This document shows positions 26,934-39,900 of a DNA stretch of 64,000 bases, piece after piece. The notes under the pieces were generated by a model, which was not told the origin of the DNA, searched no databases, and was given only the letters and a program-made list of their open reading frames with translations. The stretch lies in NCBI GenBank assembly GCA_949128135.1, contig OX421970.1, positions 9,017,882 to 9,081,881 of the forward strand, in the 5' to 3' direction. How positions within the stretch are numbered: the first letter of the stretch is position 1; every line of letters starts with the position of its first letter. The stretch is from Parasteatoda lunata (Eukaryota; Arthropoda; Arachnida; Araneae; Theridiidae). The position numbers and the translations under genes are program-made.

Positions 26934-28660
26934 ACCTAAAGTTCTCACAATGGAAAAACCGTGGTGTCGAAATGGTGTCGAAACTGTGTTATTTTTCATA
27001 TCGCCATATTACAAATATTGAAAAATATAAAAAAATCGTAACACTATCCTTTTCAGCATATAAATGAAATGTTTAGGTTGCTATGCAATATAAAAGTGTA
27101 AAGAGATGCTTCTTTTTTCGAGAATCAAATGTAATGTAGGTGGAATAAAATGTTACTTCAAGGCTTTAATAACAGCTACGGGGTATAACTCTGATTTTAA
27201 GATATTGGTTGCAACTTTTACGTGATCGAATTCTAAATCTAGTGAAATGCATTTCCAAAAATATTTTCGATATATACAACATAGAAAAGCTTATATTTCA
27301 TTTTATCTCTCAAAGTAGAATTTATATTTTTTAAAAATAATATGATATCGATTTTATTATAAAAGAACTCCATTGTGTAGAAATGAGATAATAAATTAGA
27401 AAAAAAGCAATATTACTAGCTCTTTACTGTTTTAAAATAAAATAAATTTGCAGACTTAAACACTGTTTTCTTCTTCTTAAATCTGCTGTTTTATTTTCAA
27501 AAATTTCAGTCTAAATATGTTCATTAAAGCTAATTATAATTTATTTGCTATATTTATATGTCCTAGAAGCTAATAGAGTATTTTTTGTAGTTAAAAAAAG
27601 TTGATGTATGTGTTTCACATGTTGTATATGTTGCATGTTTTTGTAAATATATTTTTAGAAAAGTATACCGAGTTAGACAAACTATTAATAACATTAGTAT
27701 CCAATATAATCCAATATCCAATATTAGTATTCAATATATAAATAACACTAGTATCCAATAAGAAAAAAAAGGCAAACTGAAAAGGAAAGATAACGGCTAG
27801 TAACTACGGTTTCACAAACTGCTGAATTTTTTTTTTTTTTTCTTTTTTGCGAAGAAAGATTTAAAGTAACTGAGCAATAAGTTTGACAGTGAGATATTAA
27901 CTTCCGAATTTTTAATACTTATGCCTCAGCTGACATATGTTTTTAAAAATTTATCAAGAACTTTATGTAACAAAAACCAAATTCGAATTGATTTATAAAT
28001 AATATTTTTCTGCTAAATTAATGTAAAATATTCTAAGTTAATCACTGGTCTCTGACATAACTTTTTAAGCTTGAAAACAGTTCAATTATTAATAATATAC
28101 ATATATTTAAATAGTTAAAAATTTCCAAATTTTTAAAATGTTATTATTATAACAATTAATGTAAGCCATAAATGCTTCATTTCAAAATAACTTAAAATAT
28201 TTACAGCTCTGATTATCAGGCCAAGTATATTTATTAAAAATATTTACATGTCATGGTGGTTAAAATTAACCTAAATTAGGCGCATTGAATCAAAAATATA
28301 AATATTAAAGTTTCCTGGTTAGCATTTTAAATAGTGAAAGAAAATCACACATAGAATAGAAAAAGTCAGTGTGTTTGTAGCGTATTAAGCTTTAAAATTT
28401 AAAAATTGTTTAGTTTATTTATTTAAGACAATGTTTATAGACTAATATTATTTATATTTTTATTTTACCTTCTTTTTTATCAGTAACAGAATATTAGTTT
28501 AATAAATCGTCTGCATTAGTTCCGTGTAGATGAGGTTAGTTATGCTAATACCATCTTCTTTCAAAAAAGACAATTAATAAATAAAATTTAAAAAAAAACA
28601 AGATTACTTAAAAAAAGTACATTTCCAAACTAGATTATAGTTCCTGGAAGTTGAATATCA
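26934..28660. other. AT-rich DNA, nothing recognised
   Basis: Only minor direct repeats (TAGTATCCAATA at about 27.70-27.76 kb) and a T-run at 27827-27850. Confidence 0.5.
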
Positions 28661-28890
28661 CCGTTCCAGATTTATTAAAAAATACTAGATATGTTAAAAA
28701 ACTCGTGACTAAAACGCATTTTTTGCGAAATCACAAAAAATGAGCCCTTTCTCCTTTTCCCTCCCTTTCTCCTGAAAAGAGTGATGACAATTTCCAAGAG
28801 CGCATGCGCTGCTGTCATATTTTTGTCCAAGGGGGTTGCCAGATGATACACCGAAATTGGCGCCACTCGCTCATTTGATGTTATTCTGAA
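28660..28890. other. GC-richer island with NRF1-like palindrome
   Basis: AGCGCATGCGCT at 28799-28810 is a perfect 12-bp palindrome containing GCGCATGCGC, the consensus of the NRF1 family of promoter-binding factors. Nearby are a pyrimidine-rich run CCTTTTCCCTCCCTTTCTCC (28.75 kb) and TTGGCGCCA (28.86 kb). It could be a TATA-less promoter or a transposon piece. A 63-codon minus frame (28866-28675) crosses it without known motifs. Confidence 0.25.
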
Positions 28891-31800
28891 GGTTCTGTTA
28901 TTTTAAGAGCATATACTAAAGTTTCAATAATATAAACTTTAAGATTGGAAAGCACATGATATTACAGATTTTTAAGAAACATTGTAAGAAAAATTAGCAT
29001 CTCACATTGTTAAAAAATTAACGTCAATGAGAAAAAAAAAAAAAAAAGACTTATGGAAAGACTTAAATGAATGCCTTAAATAAAATATAAAAATTAATAA
29101 TGATTATGCTATTCATTTCAGAAATAATAATGAATAAAACAAATTAGATAATTTATTATTATTTATTACTTTTTCAGGGAAACATTATCGCTTATTCACC
29201 TAAAAAAGTATTTTTTATTTCAACAAATTGTAAACAAAAATTTCGATAATTAGTTGAAATTTAAAACAAACTAGCATTTTATCAAGTTAGTAACGAAAAG
29301 TAAACAAATGCTACTTGGCGAACATTGTAACGCGCCAACATTTCATAGTAATATTGCCAAACTCTGCACTTCTGAAGTTTTGATAAAAAGATGCTCAAAT
29401 CTTAATATTTATAAGTAATTTATAAGTAACTTTATATGCATGCAAGTCAGTAATAATAAGGATAAATTCAAATAACTATAACTAACTAATAACTAATAAC
29501 TAAATTTTCAGCCATAATTTTTACATTTACTGTAACTGTGAAGTTTCTTATTAAAAAAAACTAAGTAATGAACTCATTACATGCCTTTTATAATTCAGAA
29601 CATAAATTTTTTGAGGCTGATAATTTTCACTCCATGTAATTCAAAGGGCGAATTTTCCACTCTCGTCTGCGGCGGTAAAGTTTTTCTTTCCACTAATCAG
29701 GAATCGTTTCTCCCTTGTCCACTTTCTTTTACTCTAGGCACTTTACTTTCTCCTAGAGTGATTGTGACAATTTTTGGGCACTGGAATTTTTTTTGATTTC
29801 TGTCTCTTTTTAAATTAAACACAGTTGTAATTATTTAAAACGTATGTCATGCACAATGTGTGGAATGTTTTGAATACTATGTTGACAGATACTATGCATC
29901 ACCTTAATATTTAAATTTATTTATAATCTATACAAAATGACATTGAATATGAAACAGAAATTAAAATATGCCTTTTAAAAGCAAATGTTGGGTTTAAAAG
30001 TTAATAATTTAATCAAAATAAAAAAAGAAAACAATAAAAAAAAGAAGAAAACTAAAAAAAGAAAATAAAAAACGAATGAAGCTAAATTTAAACATAGAAA
30101 ATAAAGTGTAATTAGCAAATGAATGTTTGAGAAATAATATATAAACACCGAAGAAGTTTTTTTTTTCGTTTTACGTAGTCACTTTCGGCATCAATACAAG
30201 ATTTTTTTATTGTAAATAAATGATTTATCAAGATTACATATTAAAATATTTTTCATAAGTCTTAAGTGTTATTGCAAAAAAAAAAAAAAAAAAAAAAAAA
30301 GAGAGACAAGAAAAGTAATTTTTTTAGAATCAGTGACTATTTGAGTTTTTCAGAATTTAAAAACGATAAAGAGAATTAAAAAGTATAACACAACAGGCAT
30401 ACATGTTACAAACACCTGCTTTTAAGTACAATTTAAAGTTGAGTAGTTATCTTTGAAGTTAAGCTACTAGAATGCTTTTTGTATTAATACGACACATAAT
30501 TGTGTATTAATAACTAGACTTAGTGGGGGTATAGTGCAAAATATTTAGCAGGTCACATTGATGTTCTCAGTTATTGAAAAAAATTATTGATTTAGATACT
30601 TTTTTTATTAATTTATTTTTATGAAGGAACAACTTCTATGATTTTATTTTTATATTTATACTAATTTTATATTTAAATAGTGTGATTAAGATTTACGAAT
30701 GATTTATAAAGCAAAGGAACCGAGAAAGTAGAAATTTAAAAAAAAAAATTGTATTTAAAACTCCTACATAAATAATTAACTAAAAACGTTTAAATACAGG
30801 GTAAGCCTAGATTAGATGATCATAGTCTTTTCAAAGCAAAATAGAAGCATGATGAATGTTGCATGATGAAAGCGAATAGAAGCATGATGATGAATGTACG
30901 TTATGTTACGTTATACAAGAAATGTTTACGTGTATTTTAAATCCTAATGCATGTACACAACATATTTTGAGTTGAAAATATTGGAATATTTAAATCAAAA
31001 TATAATCAGGATTCCATTATTTAGGTTTTAAAAAATGAAATAGCAATAAAAGAAAATGCAGCAATCATTTAAAATAAAATCTTATGAATGTATTTACATT
31101 ATAAAAAAAATCAAAGTTGATAAAAATAATATCCAATTAATCTCCACTTCCATTTTACAAAGTCAAAAATATTATTACTTTTTTCAATCTAATTTAATTA
31201 TACGACAAAAGTGTTAGAAAGGAAAAATAAAGGAATTCTGTACAAAGCTGCCTTCCCAATTCCCAAGATATATTTTTATTTCGTAATTTATAAAGCCAAC
31301 ATTCTTCATTCACTTACAGCGGTTGTCCCCAGAGGCAAAAACTTGGCTAAAATATTTTGTAACTCATTACGTTAAAATCTCATTAAGTAAATTATTTGGC
31401 TAGAGTGGTTCATAATTGACTGTTTTAGAGAAACACTGAATCGCTATGTTTATAATATGTTCTACATTAAATATTTAATTTAGAAGATCTCAGTAGAAAT
31501 TAAATTATATTTATTTAAATGCTACATAGATGCTGTGAAAACAAAGAATTAGTTAAATCGATGGTCTTTTGCTTTGTATGCATTTTTAAAGCTATTTTGT
31601 CAAGAAAAGTAAAAAAGTAACAGTAAGAATTAAATAAATATTTCTTTGGAACTGAATCGGTAAGATATTACGTGATTAAAGGCTTCATTCGCTTCTAAAG
31701 TACATAAAAGTAAATTTTTTAAGTATCTTTTTCATTTACTTTTTCTCATGTGTATTTATAACGAATGAAGCTTTTAATCAGGAAGCAGCAAGAATGTTTA

Positions 31801-32305
31801 ATGTTTTAGTTTTAAACTATATGTATGATATTGCATGCAAGGAATTGTCCCAAATTTAAAATAAACAAGTAACTAAAATACTTATAAAATATATAATATT
31901 TAAAATTATTATATAAATATATTGAAGATATAATATTTAAAAAAAAAACCCACCTACTTGGAGATATTATTTCAGCAAATTAAATATAATGAATTAAAAA
32001 TAATGAATAGCTCTCACATTTTGCATACTTTTTTATAACCAAACAAAGCAGCATTTGGGTGATTTTTCTAAAAATAAAATAAAATAGATTTTGATTTTTG
32101 AAAACTTTGCTTTTTTTTATTATGACATTTTACACCATTTTCATTTTTTTTCATAAAATAGTCTCAGGTTATATATGGACAAAAATTTCACCGAATAGTT
32201 ATAAGTAATCGTAACTCTTCCAGAGGGCAAAAAAAATTTCCCTTTTATTTCCATGCTCTGGAATTTTGTTTTATTCATATGAATTAGCTCAGTGTTCCCT
32301 TAGCT
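28890..32305. other. AT-rich DNA, no gene identified
   Basis: A 24-base A-run lies at about 30277-30300. A short repeat of TAGAAGCATGATGA occurs at 30.84-30.89 kb. A possible terminal-exon-like segment at 31320-31403 is discussed among the findings. Confidence 0.45.
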
Positions 32306-35300
32306 CAGTGTTTCCCAAAGTGTGGTACGCGTACCCCCAGGGGTACGGGAACAGTTTAGTTAAGGGTACGCATTCTTATGCGAAATACCTTGCACCAAAC
32401 GAAAATTTCAAGAAATTTTATTTAAAAACAAAGCTAGCCATGAAAATTTATGATTAGGTATTTTTCTATTGGCTATATTTTGCAGAGTTAACAGTTAATA
32501 ATTAGTGGCGTCAACAGTCAGGTGATTTTAAACTTTTGTGAAAATTTTTTTATAGTGAAAAATACATTCATTTTTTATTAGTGGTGCACCAAACGAAAAT
32601 TTCAAGAAATTTTATTTAAAAACAAAGCTAGCCATGAAAATTTATGATTAGATATTTTTCTATTGGCTATATTTTGCAGAGTTAACAGTTAATAATTAGT
32701 GGCGTCAACAGTCAGGTGATTTTAAACTTTTGTGATAATTTTTTTATAGTGAAAAATACATTCATTTTTTATTAGTGGTGCACCAAACGAAAATTTCAAG
32801 AAATTTTATTTAAAAACAAAGCTAGCCATGAAAATTTATGATTAGGTATTTTTCTATTGGCTATATTTTGCAGAGTTAACAGTTAATAATTAGTGGCGTC
32901 AACAGTCAGGTGATTTTAAACTTTTGTGAAAATTTTTTTATAGTGAAAAATACATTCATTTTTTATTAGTGGTGCACCAAACGAAAATTTCAAGAAATTT
33001 TATTTAAAAACAAAGCTAGCCATGAAAATTTATGATTAGGTATTTTTCTATTGGCTATATTTTGCAGAGTTAACAGTTAATAATTAGTGGCGTCAACAGT
33101 CAGGTGATTTTAAACTTTTGTGAAAATTTTTTTATAGTGAAAAATACATTCATTTTTTATTAGTGGTGCACCAAACGAAAATTTCAAGAAATTTTATTTA
33201 AAAACAAAGCTAGCCATGAAAATTTATGATTAGGTATTTTTCTATTGGCTATATTTTGCAGAGTTAACAGTTAATAATTAGTGGCGTCAACAGTCAGGTG
33301 ATTTTAAACTTTTGTGAAGATTTTTTTATAGTGAAAAATACATTCATTTTTTATTAGTGGTGCACCAAACGAAAATTTCAAGAAATTTTATTTAAAAACA
33401 AAGCTAGCCATGAAAATTTATGATTAGGTATTTTTCTATTGGCTATATTTTGCAGAGTTAACAGTTAATAATTAGTGGCGTCAACAGTCAGGTGATTTTA
33501 AACTTTTGTGAAAAATTTTTTATAGTGAAAAATACATTCATTTTTTATTAGTGGTGCACCAAACGAAAATTTCAAGAAATTTTATTTTAAAACAAAGCTA
33601 GCCATGAAAATTTATGATTAGGTATTTTTCTATTGGCTATATTTTGCAGAGTTAACAGTTAATAATTAGTGGCGTCAACAGTCAGGTGATTTTAAACTTT
33701 TGTGAAAATTTTTTTATAGTGAAAAATACATTCATTTTTTATTAGTGGTGCACCAAACGAAAATTTCAAGAAATTTTATTTAAAAACAAAGCTAGCCATG
33801 AAAATTTATGATTAGGTATTTTTCTATTGGCTATATTTTGCAGAGTTAACAGTTAATAATTAGTGGCGTCAACAGTCAGGTGATTTTAAACTTTTGTGAA
33901 AATTTTTTTATAGTGAAAAATACATTCATTTTTTATTAGTGGTGCACCAAACGAAAATTTCAAGAAATTTTATTTAAAAACAAAGCTAGCCATGAAAATT
34001 TATGATTAGGTATTTTTCTATTGGCTATATTTTGCAGAGTTAACAGTTAATAATTAGTGGCGTCAACAGTCAGGTGATTTTAAACTTTTGTGAAAATTTT
34101 TTTATAGTGAAAAATACATTCATTTTTTATTAGTGGTGCACCAAACGAAAATTTCAAGAAATTTTATTTAAAAACAAAGCTAGCCATGAAAATTTATGAT
34201 TAGGTATTTTTCTATTGGCTATATTTTGCAGAGTTAACAGTTAATAATTAGTGGCGTCAACAGTCAGGTGATTTTAAACTTTTGTGAAAATTTTTTTATA
34301 GTGAAAAATACATTCATTTTTTATTAGTGGTGCACCAAACGAAAATTTCAAGAAATTTTATTTAAAAACAAAGCTAGCCATGAAAATTTATGATTAGGTA
34401 TTTTTCTATTGGCTATATTTTGCAGAGTTAACAGTTAATAATTAGTGGCGTCAACAGTCAGGTGATTTTAAACTTTTGTGAAAATTTTTTTATAGTGAAA
34501 AATACATTCATTTTTTATTAGTGGTGCACCAAACGAAAATTTCAAGAAATTTTATTTAAAAACAAAGCTAGCCATGAAAATTTATGATTAGGTATTTTTC
34601 TATTGGCTATATTTTGCAGAGTTAACAGTTAATAATTAGTGGCGTCAACAGTCAGGTGATTTTAAACTTTTGTGAAAATTTTTTTATAGTGAAAAATACA
34701 TTCATTTTTTATTAGTGGTGCACCAAACGAAAATTTCAAGAAATTTTATTTAAAAACAAAGCTAGCCATGAAAATTTATGATTAGGTATTTTTCTATTGG
34801 CTATATTTTGCAGAGTTAACAGTTAATAATTAGTGGCGTCAACAGTCAGGTGATTTTAAACTTTTGTGAAAATTTTTTTATAGTGAAAAATACATTCATT
34901 TTTTATTAGTGGTGCACCAAACGAAAATTTCAAGAAATTTTATTTAAAAACAAAGCTAGCCATGAAAATTTATGATTAGGTATTTTTCTATTGGCTATAT
35001 TTTGCAGAGTTAACAGTTAATAATTAGTGGCGTCAACAGTCAGGTGATTTTAAACTTTTGTGATAATTTTTTTATAGTGAAAAATACATTCATTTTTTAT
35101 TAGTGGTGCACCAAACGAAAATTTCAAGAAATTTTATTTAAAAACAAAGCTAGCCATGAAAATTTATGATTAGGTATTTTTCTATTGGCTATATTTTGCA
35201 GAGTTAACAGTTAATAATTAGTGGCGTCAACAGTCAGGTGATTTTAAACTTTTGTGATAATTTTTTTATAGTGAAAAATACATTCATTTTTTATTAGTGG

Positions 35301-35749
35301 TGCACCAAACGAAAATTTCAAGAAATTTTATTTAAAAACAAAGCTAGCCATGAAAATTTATGATTAGGTATTTTTCTATTGGCTATATTTTGCAGAGTTA
35401 ACAGTTAATAAATAGTGGCGTCAACAGTCAGGTGATTTTAAACTTTTGTGATAATTTTTTTATAGTGAAAAATACATTCATTTTTTATTAGTGGTGCACC
35501 AAACGAAAATTTCAAGAAATTTTATTTAAAAACAAAGCTAGCCATGAAAATTTATGATTAGGTATTTTTCTATTGGCTATATTTTGCAGAGTTAACAGTT
35601 AATAATTAGTGGCGTCAACAGTCAGGTGATTTTAAACTTTTGTGAAAATTTTTTTATAGTGAAAAATACATTCATTTTTTATTAGTGGTACACTGCGTTA
35701 CGAAAAATTTAGAAAGGGTACACAAAAGTCATAATTTTGAGAAACACTG
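32306..35749. mobile_element. Non-autonomous hAT-type element with expanded interior
   Basis: The left terminus CAGTGTTTCCCAAAGTGTGG (32306) is inverted at the right as ...TTTTGAGAAACACTG (35735-35749), giving CAGTGTTTCTCAAAA on the other strand. Flanking 8-mers CCTTAGCT (32298-32305) and CCCTAGTT (35750-35757) match at 6 of 8 positions, consistent with an aged hAT target duplication. GGTACGCGTACC with CAGGGGTACG near the left end, and GGGTACAC near the right, fit this class. No transposase is present. Nearly all of its length is the 194-bp array. The left flank itself repeats TTAGCTCAGTGTT just upstream (32284), perhaps an abortive or nested end. Confidence 0.7.
32393..35690. repeat. Satellite: 17 tandem units of exactly 194 bp
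   Basis: The junction GTGCACCAAACG recurs at 32392, 32586, 32780, 32974 and so on to 35496, every 194 bp without a single length change; the 17th unit ends at about 35690. Units are almost identical. Visible variants include GATAATTTTT in unit 2 and in units 14-16, TGAAGATTTT in unit 5, and TAATAAATAG in unit 16. Each unit contains AAAATTTCAAGAAATTTT, an 8-bp inverted repeat with a 2-base spacer. Units have stops in all frames and do not encode protein. Confidence 0.97.
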
Positions 35750-36459
35750 CCCTAGTTAAAGATATCGGTTCGGTTTGAATATGCATCTTGTTCTACTTTG
35801 TCTCCTTCGGATACCATCGTTTCTCATGTCTACCACGATATTTTTATTTGACATTATTTTTTCTCATTTTCCTGTTGACAACTCTGGATTTTTAATTTTT
35901 AAATCTGTTTTGTTTCCATTTACGTCGGGCTAATTTTGAAAACGGGTGCGATGTTTTGAGCACTTGAAACTCACACCAGTTATAAAGATGTGTGTTATTA
36001 ACTAACATCTATATATCATCTTTAACTAACATCTTTAGATATCTAACATGTGTTATTAACTAAAAAGCAAGGAAAAAAACATTCGGAGACAAAAGATAAA
36101 GTATGCAATACATAAAATCCTTTCATTAGTTATTACAGGGCTGAGGCGGGTACGAAATCTAGGGTGCATGTTTGGAATGTCTTCCTCTAACATCTGTTAT
36201 TTTTCATCTATTTTTCTTGTCTTATCTAGGGTGTGTAAATCATCTTTGTTCTGGGACCACAAGCCCATACATTAATCTGATTTTATACACTTCAACAGAG
36301 GAAAATGATAATAGATCCTAGGGTTCTCATGAATCACGTAGCTAATTTGCAGAATTTACGAAGTGAATCTGCAGCTCTATCTTCGTAAGTCCGAATTTAT
36401 ATGCGAACTCAACGCTAATACAGAAACTATTATTTTAAGCATTAAGTAGTAATCTAACG
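35750..36459. other. AT-rich DNA, nothing recognised
   Basis: Contains a small local repeat (ATCTTTAACTAACATC / GTTATTAACTAACATC at 35.99-36.06 kb) and no protein-like frame. Confidence 0.5.
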
Positions 36460-36461
36460 TA

Positions 36462-36929
36462 CAGGTGTTGATCGAAATGATGGACAGCACTTCTATACTA
36501 ATTCTATGTAAACAGTTTTTAAAGCAAATACTTTAAAATATACTACATAGCAAAATTATTGGCTCAATTTGAAAGATTATGCTCCAAACTTTCAGAAATA
36601 TTGTCATTTTTACTCATTTGAAGTTTTGAACGACTCAAAAAAAAAACTTTGGAAGTTAAAATCATTCTATAGGATTGCAATATTTATATGAAGAAGTTTT
36701 TTTTAAAAATTAATTTACTTAAAAAAGGAAATGATCTTTCAGGTTCATTTTGATCAATGCAATATTTTACATGGTTTAAAAGGTCACATTTTCTAATAGT
36801 TTCAAGTACGATCTTTCAAATCATGAAACAGTTTTGCACTATCTTCAAAAAACATTCGTTGCTAAAGCATTTATTTATTTTTTTTGCATGTTAGTATAGA
36901 AGTGTTTCCGTTATTTTGATCAACACCTG
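36462..36929. mobile_element. Tc1/mariner-type MITE (468 bp)
   Basis: Flanked by TA on both sides (36460-36461 and 36930-36931). The terminal inverted repeats are about 40 bp. The left begins CAGGTGTTGATCGAAATGAT and the right, read inward on the minus strand, begins CAGGTGTTGATCAAAATAAC; both continue to CACTTCTATACTAA. The interior is AT-rich with no transposase. Family assignment rests on the TA target and TIR form. Confidence 0.85.
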
Positions 36930-36931
36930 TA

Positions 36932-39900
36932 CATGTAAAAGAATTAGCAAATGTAAGGTTCTTTAAAACTACACATAAAACTTTTAAGATGTTAGCATGT
37001 AAGTTAAAATTTATTCAATACTAAAAAAAAATGGCTTGAAGTATTTGACAGTCATGCCTGGCATCAAGTAACTGGGATAAAAAAATTCTTTACATTTTGT
37101 TCCTTGCGATGTTCTCCCAAATATATATTTTTTTAAACAATTTCTACAAAAAATGACTTTAGAGATGTTTTACAAAGGAGTTTGAGTATTTTTTCCTAAT
37201 TTGTATGCTTATTTAAAAAAAATAAATGCATAAGCTGTAATAATCTACAAAGCCCGCTGAAGAGTTTCGATTACTGGATCACATGATATGATTTATTTTT
37301 CTCATACGAAGATCTAGATTTTCATTAATTGTCATGTCATAAGCATACTATTAGAGAAAATCATAAAGATGTTGTTTACTTGTAAAATATTTATTTATCC
37401 CTAATTTAAAGATATTTACCTGTTATATTTTTTATCAACCTTATAATATCAATATGTTATTATTATTTATGATTATTTGCAAATAAGTTTAAAATATATA
37501 TTAGACAATTCATTAATTCAAAAAGGCATTTAATTTCCTTCAAATAGCTAATATTTAGAAGCAAAGTGATAAATAGAAATACCGTTAATATCTATGAATA
37601 TTTTAGTATTTTAATCTGTCGCTCTTAGTCTATTCATTCCACTGAACAAAACCAAATACTTAAACATTAGCATTTTTCACAATTGTTTAGCAATTAAATT
37701 GGAATAGTTAGTTTAATGGTACTAATTAATGCAAAGTTTCACTATGAAATAAATACAGGATGTCATTTTCGGTTTAAATATTATATCTGACAAATGCATA
37801 AGCAAGAAGTCTTGTTGTTCTGATTTCAAGCCCAAATTAGATTCATTCTACTGTAATTATTATAAAAGGATTTCAAATGTAATTAGCAAAATTCATTCTT
37901 GGCTTAGAATTTTCTAAAATAATGCAATTATTGAAGTTTTAAGTGAATGGAAGTAGAATAAAAAGGCTTTTAATTTATAGAAATTTGTTCTGGGAAAATA
38001 AAAGAAATCTGCCAATACATTTAGATTTACAAAAATAGATTTAAATTAATTTGTGTGAAGTTACTAATACGGTTAAATTGCAAAGTATCAAAATGAATTT
38101 TCATAAATTTTGAATGATTAAATTTCGATGATTTTCAACAAACTAACTATCCTCCTTTTTCTCAGTTGACACTTACTTCAAAGATGTTATGATTTATGTT
38201 ATCTGTTGAAGAGATTTAGTATTAATTTTTAAATTAAATCGAAGAAAAATAATATTTTTATTTAAAACAAAAATTTCAGAATTCAGTTTAAAGTATTCTT
38301 TCGTTTCAGTTTGATTTTCTTGAATTTTTCGTTGTTTTTAAGAAATGCTTATGATAGTTTGATATAGTACTTTATAACAAAATAATGTATATAAATTACA
38401 TGTTTAAGTATTAAGCAAGAAAAATCTGTCTTAGCCACGTTAATTTAGTTTAAGTTACGATAGGAATAATTTCAATATCGTAAGCGGATTTAAAAAAAAA
38501 GAAAAAGAAAGAAATAGGAAAAGGATAACGTCATAACTCTAACCACTGAGGATGTTTTATTTCATAAATAAATGAATAAAATAATAATCAATGCCTTTAA
38601 TTTCCCGTAAATTTACACGCAAAAAATAATTACAATATTAATTATGTCAATGTTTTTGTTAAGAAACATAAAATATTTTACAAATTTAAATAAACATACG
38701 CTAACAAGAGTGAAAGAAATTTACAATATTTATTTTATTCACTTTTTGATAAAAGAGTAATATTTCTCCCAGTTAATTTAAAAAGATATTCCTGTGTCAA
38801 GTAAAAGGACATTATAATTTAAACATCATTTAAGAATTTTTCTGCGTCATTTATTTTATGGATTTTTATTTCATTTTTTGTAAGTTACATAATCTAAAAG
38901 TCCATATTTATTAATTTATAGAGTACACAAATAACATTTCCAAAATAATAAAATGTTGAAATTTTTTTCAAAAAAATAAGTTCCCATAATTCTTTACAGA
39001 AATTATAACATATATGTTTTAGAAATTATGTAATTTATGCTTATGATTCTTATAGATTTTACATTCATACGGATTCATATTCATTATTTTTGAAAATTTA
39101 AGGAATGTCAAACAATATTTATAAAATTATATACTTATTTTAAAGTTTTATGATTTAAAAGAAAGCCTTTAAAAAAAGTTTGAGCAAAATTGTGTCTAAA
39201 TAGCTCCGAAGTAAATAATTGCTGAATTTGAAAACACCATGCATTTAAAATTGAAACATCATATACTCATTTTTGATCTTAGTGCATAGAAATAAGTGAC
39301 AGAGATGTTCGTTCGCTGCTGGCAAGAATCGAACCAGGAACCATAGTGGTTAGAATGAAGAACTATAGTGGTATGAACCATAGTGCTGCACCCTAGTTGA
39401 GGGAGAGGGATGAAGATTTTAGAATGGCTGCAGTAAAGACACATTATGAAATGCATTCCACTCGTTTTAAAGATTTTGTGATACAGTGCAATGACTAAAG
39501 AGGGAAATTAAAATCAATCTCTTGAACAAGCTATTGGGATCATTTTTTTTTCTACTGGTTTATCTTACTACGAACACCGAGTATCTTAGCTTACATTTTG
39601 CCGGCAGTTATCAAACACTTTTCTTTTTTCTTGGAATTTTGCTTAAAATGTCTATAAGCTGTATCAGTTTTGAATATTTTTTTTTCTTCAAATTCGCCAC
39701 TGCTATTTGTTTAGGAGCTATTTTGGAACATATTTGCTCAATTTTGAGAAACCCTCGTTTGCAATATATGAAAAAAAACTTTTTTTTTAAAATCAGATTT
39801 TTAATTGGATTTTTAATTTATTATTCATACATATTGTCTTTGCGTAAATATTTATTATTTAACACTAACAGTATCCGTATTTCTTCTTTGAAATCTCAGA

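Noticed and set aside
32266..32457. 63-codon frame at the left edge of the 194-bp array
   Set aside because: It spans the hAT terminus and the first satellite unit; not a gene.
32393..35690. CRISPR-like array
   Set aside because: Contiguous 194-bp units without unique spacers in a eukaryotic setting; it is a satellite.
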